Source: Archaeoglobus neptunius
GTDB taxonomy: Archaea > Halobacteriota > Archaeoglobi > Archaeoglobales > Archaeoglobaceae
DNA length: 60,359 bases
Direction: 5' to 3'
Assembly: GCF_016757965.1 (NCBI RefSeq)
Contig: NZ_JAEKIW010000016.1
Location: 1 to 60,359 of the forward strand
Shown: in pieces, positions 33,187-41,128 of the stretch
How the letters are laid out: every line of letters begins with the position of its first letter
How positions within the stretch are numbered: position 1 is the first letter of the stretch
Notes under the pieces: generated by a model
Seen by the model: only the letters and a program-made list of their open reading frames with translations
Told to the model about the DNA's origin: nothing
Databases searched by the model: none
Position numbers and translations under genes: made by a program

Positions 33187-33904
33187 CGCTCGTGACCTCC
33201 TCGAGTTCCGAGATCGGTACGGCTGGAACGATCTTTCCGATTTCCACTCCCTCATGCACGCATCTGATGGCGTAAGCCGGGTAGATGTATGTTCTGTCAC
33301 CCTCCGGCAGCGGGACGAAGTAGACGAGTTCGATTGACTTAACATTGCACCCCTTCAACTCCTTTACTGCGACATCTCTGTCCAGTATCCCGACCTTTCC
33401 CACAGCCTTCACGTTCCACAACTGGGTTATCACTCCACTCACACCGTTACCGCTGAAGTACACCCTAACCTTTGCCCCCGGACCGAAGAGCTTGATTCCT
33501 TTGTAGTACATCTGGAAGTTCACGTGTTTGTTTGTTATACACTTCCTGATGGTTCCGTTTCTGTACGCGAAAATCTTTCCGTCCTCTGCGATTCCACTGA
33601 ACTCGTAGCTGAGTTTCGGCTCCAGCTTTAGTTTGGCCAGATAGTTTCTGGCAGCAGATGCGTAATCAACCTCGTCGAAGTCTTCGCACTCGAACGCATC
33701 TTTGGAGAAGTACTTCAGGTACCCCTGTTTGTATTCAAAAACATCTGACTTCTCTACGCCAAGCTTATCGGAAAGTTCTTCAGCGCTGATATCTGGTGGT
33801 AGTATTACCAAAACTTCCATTTCTTTGCTTTCGCCCCAATAATTTCCAGCAGCAACCACTACAAGCAGCAAGCAGAGCGCAAGTCCGGCAACGAACTTCC
33901 TCAT
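33176..33904 (-). CDS. Exported propeptide-like protein of the protease island
   Basis: 242 residues with a signal peptide (KFVAGLALCLLLVVVAAGN). The mature part includes YASAARNYLAKLKLEP, then VNFQMYYKGIKLFGPGAKVR, VYFSGNGVSGV, and EGDRTYIYPAYAIRC. This looks like the propeptide or PepSY-type module that precedes the catalytic domain in secreted archaeal peptidases. Here it stands alone, downstream of a small exported protein, which suggests that pro- and catalytic domains are made as separate chains. GGTGG upstream of the ATG 33904. Confidence 0.6.
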   Translation of the reverse strand: MRKFVAGLALCLLLVVVAAGNYWGESKEMEVLVILPPDISAEELSDKLGVEKSDVFEYKQGYLKYFSKDAFECEDFDEVDYASAARNYLAKLKLEPKLSYEFSGIAEDGKIFAYRNGTIRKCITNKHVNFQMYYKGIKLFGPGAKVRVYFSGNGVSGVITQLWNVKAVGKVGILDRDVAVKELKGCNVKSIELVYFVPLPEGDRTYIYPAYAIRCVHEGVEIGKIVPAVPISELEEVTSGEG

Positions 33905-33913
33905 TCTACCACC

Positions 33914-34192
33914 TCAGCACTCCCAGTAGCCATACACTAAGCAGGAAGGCGGATTTTCATCGTCTCCAACACTTCCGAATCCCGGGAGGTAGTCGTTCTG
34001 GTTGCTGCATGTGGATATGTAAGCTGCTCTAACGTTGCTTCCGTGTCCGTTGTATTCCTCCACCCACTCTACTCCTACTTCTCTGTTATTTGTGTCGTCT
34101 GCCATCGCAGTTGTCAAAATCGCTGGTACAACTAATATGACGATCCAAATCTTCGGTCTTTTGACCGTATCACTACCCAGATATATGTTCAC
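33914..34192 (-). CDS. Small exported Cys-containing protein, N-terminal piece of a DUF6345-like domain
   Basis: 92 residues from GTG 34192. Hydrophobic leader (KIWIVILVVPAILTTAMADD), then ~60 residues: REVGVEWVEEYNGHGSN and AAYISTCSNQNDYLPGFGS, ending SCLVYGYWEC. The VGVEWV start recalls the N-terminus of DUF6345 peptidases, but the catalytic His/Cys part is missing. It is therefore either a truncated peptidase or a small secreted peptide with three Cys. The repeat at 34213 lies 20 nt upstream. The predicted TATA (TTTATATG near 34200-34207) is closer to GTG than usual, so the exact start is uncertain. Confidence 0.5.
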   Translation of the reverse strand: MNIYLGSDTVKRPKIWIVILVVPAILTTAMADDTNNREVGVEWVEEYNGHGSNVRAAYISTCSNQNDYLPGFGSVGDDENPPSCLVYGYWEC

Positions 34193-34212
34193 AATGTAGC
34201 ATATAAATCTAT

Positions 34213-34257
34213 CGTTAAGCTTTTATTTTAACATTAAGTAAAATGCTGAACGTTAAG
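34213..34257 (-). repeat. 45-bp island repeat, copy 2
   Basis: Begins CGTTAAGCTTTTATTTTAAC and ends GCTGAACGTTAAG; the identity with copy 3 is complete over 45 bases. The following 12 bases CGATCTGCTTAA are shared with copy 1 and form TTAAGC-GATCT-GCTTAA, an inverted repeat. On the minus strand it is followed by CGATAGATTTATATG, a BRE/TATA-like element. Confidence 0.9.
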
Positions 34258-34438
34258 CGATCTGCTTAATCACTATGGCACTCACATGCTCTGGGAGTTC
34301 AAGGATCTCCGAAACTGCTGCTTCGTCAAAAGCACCAATCCACACAACCTCTAATAACTTTACATCCGAACAAATCTGCAACGTGAGGAAGCTACCAACA
34401 AGGATATACTGAGAATATTGAAGCTATGGCTCAAATGA

Positions 34439-34576
34439 AAGAGAAGAGCTGATAAATTTGGTTCAGTTGATGCAGTTGTAAGATGGCATAATGAAGTTAA
34501 GCCCCACAGAAGTCTGGATGGGATGAGCCATGCAATGTGTTCTGGTATAAGCTTTCATAGATTATGTGGTTTGTAA
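34439..34576 (+). pseudogene. DDE transposase remnant (3' end)
   Basis: A 45-codon open stretch (KRRADKFGSVDAVVR, then WHNEVKPHRSLDGMS) matches the conserved C-terminal block of IS481/IS3-like integrases (YN-x-x-RPH-x-SL). It is blocked by TGA upstream (34436) and ends at TAA. No terminal repeats were seen. The stretch 34258-34648 holds only this remnant and no intact gene. Confidence 0.55.
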
Positions 34577-34648
34577 GGAGGTGGTTTGGTGAAGAGAAAG
34601 TGTAAAATTCAATCAGACCCCGTCCGCATACAGTTCGTGCTCGTATAT

Positions 34649-35089
34649 TCACGGTAACACACCTCCCAAGGCAATATACACGAAACTCGAAATCGTATTC
34701 GCGAGAATCCAAGAGACGGACAAGGTCTTTTTATCCACGCTGAGAAATGCTAATGACGAAAGACTGGCAAGAACTAATCCTTCAACAGCGCAGATAAACC
34801 CCAGCAGAAAGTAGGAAGTCAAATCTGCTGGTACTGAAAACGTCTTGTAAAGCGTGTATGGAATTCTGGATGCAAACACAAGGATGAGAAGCGAGAGAAA
34901 ATCAGTTAACACGAGTAATATTGTGATGGGTGGAAGTCTTCTATCGTTGAATTCCGCATTAAACAGCCGCGAATATACCAGCAGAAAGAGTGTGTTGACA
35001 ACGTAGGATGACGATGGTAGTAAAGCCACGTAAACAGCAAATGGAAGCGGGATTGCAGGGATTAAAAAGTTGAAGAGCATAAATTTCAC
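34649..35089 (-). CDS. Integral membrane protein, four helices, island operon 3
   Basis: 146 residues (GTG 35089 or ATG 35080). Four hydrophobic stretches: FLIPAIPLPFAVYVALL, LPPITILLVLTDFLSLLILV, SYFLLGFICAVEGLVLASL, and ILANTISSFVYIALGG. No family recognised. Organisation (~145 residues, four helices) is like the 35762 gene product in the same operon. Possibly a membrane partner or exporter component for the secreted proteins. Confidence 0.6.
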   Translation of the reverse strand: MKFMLFNFLIPAIPLPFAVYVALLPSSSYVVNTLFLLVYSRLFNAEFNDRRLPPITILLVLTDFLSLLILVFASRIPYTLYKTFSVPADLTSYFLLGFICAVEGLVLASLSSLAFLSVDKKTLSVSWILANTISSFVYIALGGVLP

Positions 35090-35129
35090 TTAAATGTATA
35101 TGTTGCAGTTCCCAACCTCCCTGTCCAAA

Positions 35130-35765
35130 TCACAGAACCATGCGGCGTTGTTCGCTTCGACTCTTGCCCAGACACTCCTCTATGCACTTTGCACTGTAGC
35201 ATTTCTTTGCTACCAATTCCCCCTCAACCACCGTCCAGCCTGCCACAACTTCTACATCCACAACATCCTGATAGCACTCCCACCATTTGACCTTCTTCTT
35301 CCAAATTCCCCTCTCCTCCCACCACTCATTGTAGCCAACGAGCCTGATCTTGATTGATGTGTTGCAGGTGGAGTAGATGTAGGTGGTGTAGGCACTCCCT
35401 CCTCCGAACCTCGGACGGAGTAGGAAGGCGTTGCTGAGATTTATCGGCTTCTCTGAGAGTGCGTACGCCTCAAAATCACCCTCTATTTTAAGCATTCTCC
35501 CGTATTTGGTGTCAACGATCGACCAGTTCTTAGGAGCGTTGACGACGTCGGCAAACTCCAACACCCTGCCATCTCTGGCCGGAATCGGAACGTAGAGTGT
35601 GCAGTTTTTCTCGCCTACTTCAACTTTGTACACGTACACTTTGAAGATTGCTCTGGCAGATATCAATTCGTCCGCCTCTGATGCGTAGTAGCTCACCGCA
35701 AAGATTGTAGCGAAGGCGAGGGCGGAGAGTACGGACATTACAGCGTACTTTCTCCTCGAGCTCAT
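35130..35765 (-). CDS. Membrane-anchored exported protein of island operon 3
   Basis: About 211 residues from ATG 35765, which overlaps the preceding stop by 4 bases (ATGA); the longer frame to 35876 is rejected. One N-terminal helix (AVMSVLSALAFATIFAVSYY), then a beta-rich outer domain (IFKVYVYKVEVGEKNCTLYV, then GRMLKIEGDFEAYALS), and a Cys-containing tail (KKCYSAKCIEECLGKS) that could be disulphide-bonded or bind metal. No family is recognised. Confidence 0.65.
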   Translation of the reverse strand: MSSRRKYAVMSVLSALAFATIFAVSYYASEADELISARAIFKVYVYKVEVGEKNCTLYVPIPARDGRVLEFADVVNAPKNWSIVDTKYGRMLKIEGDFEAYALSEKPINLSNAFLLRPRFGGGSAYTTYIYSTCNTSIKIRLVGYNEWWEERGIWKKKVKWWECYQDVVDVEVVAGWTVVEGELVAKKCYSAKCIEECLGKSRSEQRRMVL

Positions 35766-36193
35766 TCTATCATCTTCGGATGTGCGATGAACACCTCGCC
35801 GTGAAGCTGCAGGGCGATTACGTCGAGGATCAAGCCCGCGATGACCCAGAAGATGATGACTTCCAAGTGGTTGCACTTTTTGTAGGCGAGGCTGGCGGCG
35901 ACGCCAAGGATCGCGTTCACTGGGATGCCAAGAAATGTTGCAGCCACCTTTTCCGAAAGCACCCGGCCGAGCGCTATGAGCGGGTAGGTAGTCGCAACCA
36001 TGACTGCGAAGTGAACGAAGATTGTTACCGCGAGGACAGCGGGCAAGCGTTTTGTTTGTAGCTCGACATTTCTGATGGCTGCGAAGGCTGTGATAAACGA
36101 TGTGTAGAGGAGCGCTATCGAGATGGCGTAGATCACCACGCCCGCTCCGCCAATCAGATTAAGGAAGTTGGATAAGTATATCTCGAGCAGCAT
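35762..36193 (-). CDS. Integral membrane protein, four helices, island operon 3
   Basis: 143 residues; starts two bases after the peptidase stop. Helices: FLNLIGGAGVVIYAISIALL, LPAVLAVTIFVHFAVMVAT, FLGIPVNAILGVAASLAY, and VIIFWVIAGLILDVIALQL. No family recognised. Transcribed with the peptidase upstream and the anchored protein downstream. Confidence 0.65.
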   Translation of the reverse strand: MLLEIYLSNFLNLIGGAGVVIYAISIALLYTSFITAFAAIRNVELQTKRLPAVLAVTIFVHFAVMVATTYPLIALGRVLSEKVAATFLGIPVNAILGVAASLAYKKCNHLEVIIFWVIAGLILDVIALQLHGEVFIAHPKMIE

Positions 36194-36195
36194 GG

Positions 36196-37464
36196 TCAGA
36201 TGTAGATGTTACAGTAACCTTTTTCGCTGTCGAGGTTGCAGTCCTTCTTCCAAACAGCCGTGTTCGCTGCGATCCTCGCCTCGTGGGCTGTTTTCTGATA
36301 GGCTACGTTAACGTTCCCTGTCGCCCAGTCCCAGAACCTGCCGGCCCAGTCTGCACAGGCCGAATACCCCCACCAGTACTGGATGTCCGCTATCTCGCCA
36401 GATGCACCTATAACACATCCCACTCCGTTCTGAGCAAGCCTGTCCCCAAAGCTGTTTCCACCAGCGTAGCATGCTGAGACCACGAAGAGTCTTGTCTGCC
36501 TGTTGTTTGCTATGTCATTCGTGCAGTATGTACTGCTGCTTCCAGTCCCTCCCAGAGCTATGCAGTAGCGGTTTCCATGTCCGGAGTAGTAAACTGCTTC
36601 AAAATGGCCAAGAATGTAGTTCACGGTGCTGTCACTACTTACTACATCGTAATCATCTGCATCGTCATCCCACGACCAAGGATACCAGTAACTATACGAA
36701 GTCTCCATCGAAGCTTCAGCAGCGTCAATGTCGTCCTTGCACATTTCGTCGTCAGCTCTGAAAACAGCCCCCTGATCATTGTCTATTCCTTTCGAATCTG
36801 CCTTGGACTTAATTTCTCCCACCCAAACCTCGCGCTCAAGCTTTCCGAAATCCACCGTCGTTTTATACTTCTCCGCCATAATCCTCTTCATTTCATCGCT
36901 CACGATTTTTCCACTAACAGCATCCACAGCATCACCGTCGGTAAACCACACGACACCGAAGCCGGGAACTATGTAGAGCTTCGCATCTCTCGCTTTTGCG
37001 ATTTTCAGAACCTCTTCCTTCTTCAGTTTAACGACTTGTTCAACCTTTACTTCTTCGACGGGTATCTTCCTGTAAGCTGCGATCTTGCCCGTCATCCTGT
37101 TCACAACAACGTAGCAGTCCTCGCCGAAAACGGCTATTCCATTAACCCGTCTCTCAAATTGAATGTCGTAGTCGTAAGGATTTTCAGTAACCCTGACGAG
37201 CGTGTAAGCTTCACCACACAGCTCTTCAGCCATCTCAATCGCCTCATCCTTCGTTATGGATGGTTTGCCATCCAGATTCTCGTTGATGGCTGTGTGGTTG
37301 AAGTAGAGGATCGTCTGGTTGGTTCTCATATCGACAAGCATGTAGCCGTGCTCGTTCGTGATAGCTTTAACGGGAATTCCTGCGTAAAAGTCCGTTTTTG
37401 TTGCCAGTGCATTTGGCACGGCTACGAGCGCCAGTATAATCAGTCCCAACTTCGCTTTATTCAT
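36196..37464 (-). CDS. Secreted clan CD (caspase/gingipain-like) cysteine peptidase with propeptide
   Basis: About 422 residues from ATG 37464. Signal peptide (KLGLIILALVAVPNALA), a PepSY/YcdB-like pro region (~30-200; SITKDEAIEMAEELCG, then GIAVFGEDCYVVVNRMTGKI), and a catalytic part with VYYSGHGN (H296) and LFVVSACYAGGNSFG (C332), the His-Gly...Ala-Cys layout of clan CD. The last ~50 residues (KTAHEARIAANTAVW) have no clear function. Twelve or so Cys occur, including several that could form disulphides. A TATA (AATTTAAGT) beside the repeat at 37499 fits a leaderless start. Target unknown: self-processing, nutrient or competitor proteins. Confidence 0.75.
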   Translation of the reverse strand: MNKAKLGLIILALVAVPNALATKTDFYAGIPVKAITNEHGYMLVDMRTNQTILYFNHTAINENLDGKPSITKDEAIEMAEELCGEAYTLVRVTENPYDYDIQFERRVNGIAVFGEDCYVVVNRMTGKIAAYRKIPVEEVKVEQVVKLKKEEVLKIAKARDAKLYIVPGFGVVWFTDGDAVDAVSGKIVSDEMKRIMAEKYKTTVDFGKLEREVWVGEIKSKADSKGIDNDQGAVFRADDEMCKDDIDAAEASMETSYSYWYPWSWDDDADDYDVVSSDSTVNYILGHFEAVYYSGHGNRYCIALGGTGSSSTYCTNDIANNRQTRLFVVSACYAGGNSFGDRLAQNGVGCVIGASGEIADIQYWWGYSACADWAGRFWDWATGNVNVAYQKTAHEARIAANTAVWKKDCNLDSEKGYCNIYI

Positions 37465-37498
37465 GATCACACATAGCATAGCGAGAACTTAAATTTTT

Positions 37499-37543
37499 CG
37501 TTAAGCTTTTATTTTAACATTAAGTAAAATGCTGAACGTTAAG
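37499..37543 (-). repeat. 45-bp island repeat, copy 3
   Basis: Same 45 bases as copy 2 (ends GCTGAACGTTAAG). On the minus strand it is followed by CGAAAAATTTAAG, a BRE/TATA-like element, then the peptidase gene. It lies 24 bases after the regulator stop codon. Confidence 0.9.
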
Positions 37544-37563
37544 CGAATTACTTAACGTTCAGC
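37531..37563. promoter_or_regulatory. Perfect 13-bp inverted repeat (candidate regulator site or terminator)
   Basis: GCTGAACGTTAAG at 37531-37543 and CTTAACGTTCAGC at 37551-37563 with 7 bases between. One arm is the end of repeat copy 3. It lies between the regulator stop and the peptidase promoter, so it may be an operator, a terminator for the regulator, or both. GCTGAACGTTAAG occurs at 32688 and 34245 too. Confidence 0.6.
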
Positions 37564-37566
37564 TAA

Positions 37567-38301
37567 TCACTTAATTTCCCGCGATATCGACCTGTAATAT
37601 TCAAAGAGCCTCAAGCCCCATCTCACAGCATCTTCCGTCCTGCAAATCAGGATGTTCTGGGCATCGTAAACCCCGTCAAGCCTGTACAAGGCTAAAGCAA
37701 AGCCTCTTTCAGCCACAACGAAAGCGAGTCTGACGTTATCGCAGACGTACATTTTTCCCCGCTTTAGGAACTCGTTCAGCTTGGCTTTAGCTCTCTCAAC
37801 CACTACATTGAAAACGTCCTTGGTTAAGACCAGTTCCACATTTCTGCCATCAGTCAGACTTGCGAAAAACTCTGGAAACCTCTCGTGATATACTGACGAC
37901 AGACCCTTGACCCAGTCTGAGTCAGCTAAAATTCCCTCTACTTCCCCGAGCTCGTAGGGATTCTCTCTCACGTTTATCCGGCATCCGTCGAGCATGTAGA
38001 TGTTCTCAAATATCTCCGTCGGGATCGCTGATAACTCGTGTTCAATGAAAAATCTTCCTGCAGCCTTGACAACCCGTTCAAACTTCTCCAATCTCGTGCC
38101 GAATTCAAATAAGATCTGTCCCAGCTTGGACGTCCTGTAAACTCCACTTCTCATCCTTTCCACGAGTCCGAGCTCCAGTAGGGGCTTGAGGTGGTGCAGC
38201 GTCGCCTGCTTTGATTTACCAATCAGCTCCGACAGCTCGCCAAGGTTTCTGGGATTTCTCAGCAACCACAGCATCTCGATTTTTGGTGGTCCAAGGGGCA
38301 T
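37567..38301 (-). CDS. Winged-helix transcriptional regulator (archaeal DUF1724-type)
   Basis: About 244 residues from ATG 38301. N-terminal ArsR-like winged helix (PPKIEMLWLLRNPRNLGELS, then ATLHHLKPLLELGLVERM), then a ~150-residue C-terminal domain (NVELVLTKDVFNVVVERAKA) as in many archaeal regulators of the methanogen/Archaeoglobus type. The frame opens upstream to 38349, but TATA-like AAATTATAAG at ~38323-38332 fits a leaderless ATG 38301. It is the only regulator in the island and lies next to a repeat copy, so it is the best candidate to bind the 45-bp repeats. Confidence 0.75.
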   Translation of the reverse strand: MPLGPPKIEMLWLLRNPRNLGELSELIGKSKQATLHHLKPLLELGLVERMRSGVYRTSKLGQILFEFGTRLEKFERVVKAAGRFFIEHELSAIPTEIFENIYMLDGCRINVRENPYELGEVEGILADSDWVKGLSSVYHERFPEFFASLTDGRNVELVLTKDVFNVVVERAKAKLNEFLKRGKMYVCDNVRLAFVVAERGFALALYRLDGVYDAQNILICRTEDAVRWGLRLFEYYRSISREIK

Positions 38302-38368
38302 TGATCTTAGTTGTGAACAAAACTTATAATTTTTGCTGACAAGTGTCAAAGTCCGGCACCGCTACCAC

Positions 38369-39742
38369 TCACTGCCTGCTGACGATCATTGGGTATTTTA
38401 CCACAGCAATACTCGCATCCTTCCCGTGCTGCTCCTGAGCCATCTCTACAGCGTCCTCAACTGTGGGTGCGTGAAGGAATCCAATGTGCTCTGCGAGCTT
38501 CGGATTCTCGATTCCTGCCACAATTACCCTTCCAGCATGTTTCAGCCTTTTAAGCGGGAAAGTCGCCATCAGGCCGTGAACGGGATGGAAGGAGTAGTGG
38601 TTGCGGTATTTTGAAATGTATTCGGTGTGACTGGCAAAGTGGTTTTCGTATCTCTCCATGATTTCGTACGGATCCCTCAGATCACCAAGTATCTCCCAGA
38701 TCTCGGGATATGGGGCATGGGCTGTCCTGTCCCACTGATCGGGACATGGGGTGGCAAGGATAACATCGCAGCCTTTCTTTCCCAGTCCCTCCACTACTCC
38801 ACCGAGATAGCCCAGACCCGTTGAAAGCAGTGTTAGTACGGGGTTCATCTTTGAAAAGGCCGCATACGGACTCCACTCTGGAACTCCATAGCACACGACA
38901 TCTACCTTTTCCTTGAGCAGATCCCTTCGCCTCTTAGCTCTCCTCCTCCAGATTTTCAGAACCTCCTCTCTGCACCTGTCAATGGTTCCGGAAAACACAG
39001 CGTGAACCTGAAGAGGATTTGCCATAACAGTCTCAATCTTGAAAATGTCCCTCCTTATTTCGGACTTAACGACCTCACCCATTCTGTTCAGGATATCGTG
39101 CATCATGTTTCTCTCAGCAGACATGGACATGTAGTCCGGAGTGTGGTGGCACCGTATTGTCTCCCATGTGGCAAGACCAACGCAGATGGACTTCCACCCA
39201 CCGTTGAAGGCAGATGCGAAGGTGTTGACGTATATGGTGAGATCGGAGTCAGCAACGGCCCTGTTTATCTCCACGGGATAACCGTCTTGAGTTTCTCCAA
39301 GCTTCACGATTCTCCTCCTATCCTCGGCGTCGTGACAGTAAATTCTGCCTGAGAACATCTTCACCACATCACCGAGTATTTTTTCAACCTCCCATATTCT
39401 GAACTTCCTGTGAAGAGCATTGGCACATAGAAGGCTGACGTCCTTCATATCAACTCCTGCGGCCTTCAGTTCTCTGACAGTTGCTTTCAGTGCAGTGTTC
39501 CACACAGGAGCATAGCAGGGCACTGTAGGATCGTCAAAGGCAATGGTAATTTTCCATCCTTTCTTTGCCACATTTCTGAGCGGCTCGGTATCAAGGGGGT
39601 AACTGATGCCGTTTAATATCTCCTTTTCCTGGTTCTCTACAGGGCTGAGCTTTGAAAACCCGTATCCGGGAGATATGGTCTTTGCATGTTCGGGAAATTC
39701 CGCCTCAACCCATCGATTCCCGAAAGGCAGCGAAATTTTCAT
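38369..39742 (-). CDS. LarA-family (nickel-pincer racemase-like) protein, divergent
   Basis: 457 residues with the LarA/DUF2088 two-domain layout. ITIAFDDPTVPCYAPV is the N-terminal substrate loop, ANALHRKF has H111 (LarA His108 region), and SAFNGGWKSICVGL has K184 at the cofactor-Lys position. The His expected just before (LarA His174 region) is not apparent (VNTFASAFNGG). So a related enzyme with perhaps different chemistry. No larB, C or E is nearby. Divergent from the NifU-like gene across ~110 bp. Confidence 0.75.
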   Translation of the reverse strand: MKISLPFGNRWVEAEFPEHAKTISPGYGFSKLSPVENQEKEILNGISYPLDTEPLRNVAKKGWKITIAFDDPTVPCYAPVWNTALKATVRELKAAGVDMKDVSLLCANALHRKFRIWEVEKILGDVVKMFSGRIYCHDAEDRRRIVKLGETQDGYPVEINRAVADSDLTIYVNTFASAFNGGWKSICVGLATWETIRCHHTPDYMSMSAERNMMHDILNRMGEVVKSEIRRDIFKIETVMANPLQVHAVFSGTIDRCREEVLKIWRRRAKRRRDLLKEKVDVVCYGVPEWSPYAAFSKMNPVLTLLSTGLGYLGGVVEGLGKKGCDVILATPCPDQWDRTAHAPYPEIWEILGDLRDPYEIMERYENHFASHTEYISKYRNHYSFHPVHGLMATFPLKRLKHAGRVIVAGIENPKLAEHIGFLHAPTVEDAVEMAQEQHGKDASIAVVKYPMIVSRQ

Positions 39743-39855
39743 GAAAAATATTTACAGAGTAGAAGATTAAACTTTCGGAACATCTTTAGCCTGGAAACAT
39801 TCAGTCTTGATATCGACACCAAAAACTTATTATTTCTGGGTGAAGAATTGAAATC

Positions 39856-40089
39856 ATGTCACTACGAGAGAAAGTGGAAGAGGTTGTCGAGAAGGACATA
39901 AGACCCGCTCTGATGAGAGATGGAGGAAACATCGCAGTAGTTGATGTTGACGAGGAAACTGGCACAGTAAAAATTCAGCTTCTGGGTGCATGCGGCGGAT
40001 GCCCGATGTCAATGATCACTCTCACGGCATTCGTTGAGAGGCATCTCAGGACCAAGGTTCCGGAAGTCAAGAAAATAGTACCTGTTTAA
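39856..40089 (+). CDS. NifU C-terminal domain-like Fe-S scaffold
   Basis: 77 residues, the Nfu-type domain only. LGACGGCPMSMITL has C46 and C49 that bind a 4Fe-4S cluster between two chains. It would carry Fe-S clusters to apo-proteins. A TTATTT TATA-like stretch lies upstream near 39827. It precedes an unknown zinc-ribbon gene and a VIT-type transporter. Confidence 0.9.
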   Translation: MSLREKVEEVVEKDIRPALMRDGGNIAVVDVDEETGTVKIQLLGACGGCPMSMITLTAFVERHLRTKVPEVKKIVPV

Positions 40090-40090
40090 T

Positions 40091-40507
40091 ATGATAAGGC
40101 TGATCGAGCCTTTGAAGAAGGTAATTTTAGAGGATACTGTATACGAGTGTGAGGAAGTTCAGGAACAGCTTTTTGGTGGGTTCTGTGACTGCGGGGGACT
40201 GATGTTTCAGAAACTATGGTTCGAGAAGAATGGGGAAAAGATACTTATCTCAGAATGCGAAAAATGCTGGAAGAATGAGGCTCGAATCTTTGTTAACTTC
40301 AATTTTGTGGGGAAGCAGGAAGTGGAAGTTCTTGGCAGATACGAACTAATTGATTTCCTGAAGAATCTGCTCACAAAAATTGAATTCGAAGCTTTACTGA
40401 AAAAAGCCAGGGACAGCAGTTTTCAATCCATGGCTTTGTCGAATGCCAGGAAAAAACTGTCGTCTATGAATTTTAATTTTGAGGAAATACTTAACGTAGT
40501 GCGATGA
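40091..40507 (+). CDS. Uncharacterised protein with a CxC...CxxC zinc-ribbon-like site
   Basis: 138 residues beginning one base after the NifU-like stop. C32-x-C34 (GGFCDCGGLMF) and C56-x2-C59 (SECEKCW) look like a metal knot. The rest is helical (GRYELIDFLKNLL, FEALLKKARDSSFQ). I do not recognise the family. Its place between Nfu and an iron/manganese-type transporter suggests metal biology. Confidence 0.7.
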   Translation: MIRLIEPLKKVILEDTVYECEEVQEQLFGGFCDCGGLMFQKLWFEKNGEKILISECEKCWKNEARIFVNFNFVGKQEVEVLGRYELIDFLKNLLTKIEFEALLKKARDSSFQSMALSNARKKLSSMNFNFEEILNVVR

Positions 40508-41097
40508 GGGAAAAAATAAGGAAGTACAGGGAGGATTTGAAACTTTACAGCGAGATGACCGACATAACCTCGGTGTCCAGGAGATATTTCGTTATAGGTT
40601 TCTTTGATGGGGTTCTTACGGTTCTTGGGCTGATAATCGGTGCACATATGGTTGGTGAGATAAGCTCGAGACTCATAATCTCTGCAGGAGTCGCAGCGGC
40701 ACTGGCTTTGGGAATCTCAAGCTCGTGGGGGGCTTTTGAGGCGGAAAGGATTGAACAAAAAATTATCAAGGATGAAAAGGATAAGGCCCTGCTTGTGAAC
40801 TCCAGAGAGTGTACGATCGACAGAGCGCACAGGTTTGCGGCTTACGTATCCTCACTGGTTCACGGAATTGCCCCCATAATTGCTGCAATGATTCCGATAG
40901 CCCCGTACGTGTTCTTACCCTTAGATGAAGCCTTTGTGGCTTCTGTCTGCCTGGGCTTTTTCAGCCTTTTCGTTGTCGGGGCGGTGATGGGAAAAATCGC
41001 AAGGTTTAATGTGATTTTGAGCGGTTTGAGGATGCTTCTGGCGGGAGTTCTTACGGCTGTCATAGTAACCCTGCTTAGCCCAAGCCACTTCATATGA
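40504..41097 (+). CDS. VIT1/CCC1-family transporter
   Basis: 197 residues overlapping the previous gene by 4 bases. Membrane pattern FFDGVLTVLGLIIGAHMVG with the conserved FDG-LT-LG block, then ALALGISSSWGAFEAERIE (Glu-rich helix), and LVHGIAPIIAAMIPIAPYVF. The family moves Fe(II) or Mn(II) out of the cytosol. Probably co-transcribed with the NifU-like gene. Confidence 0.82.
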   Translation: MREKIRKYREDLKLYSEMTDITSVSRRYFVIGFFDGVLTVLGLIIGAHMVGEISSRLIISAGVAAALALGISSSWGAFEAERIEQKIIKDEKDKALLVNSRECTIDRAHRFAAYVSSLVHGIAPIIAAMIPIAPYVFLPLDEAFVASVCLGFFSLFVVGAVMGKIARFNVILSGLRMLLAGVLTAVIVTLLSPSHFI

Positions 41098-41128
41098 AAC
41101 ATTTTTTAATTCTCCCCCAACTTAGCAC

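Noticed and set aside
34497-34712. 71-codon minus-strand frame
   Set aside because: It overlaps the 3' end of the membrane gene and runs over the transposase remnant; no start or family.
32637-37543. CRISPR array from the three 45-bp repeats
   Set aside because: Copies are 1.6 and 3.3 kb apart, lie at promoters and have no regular spacers or cas genes near.
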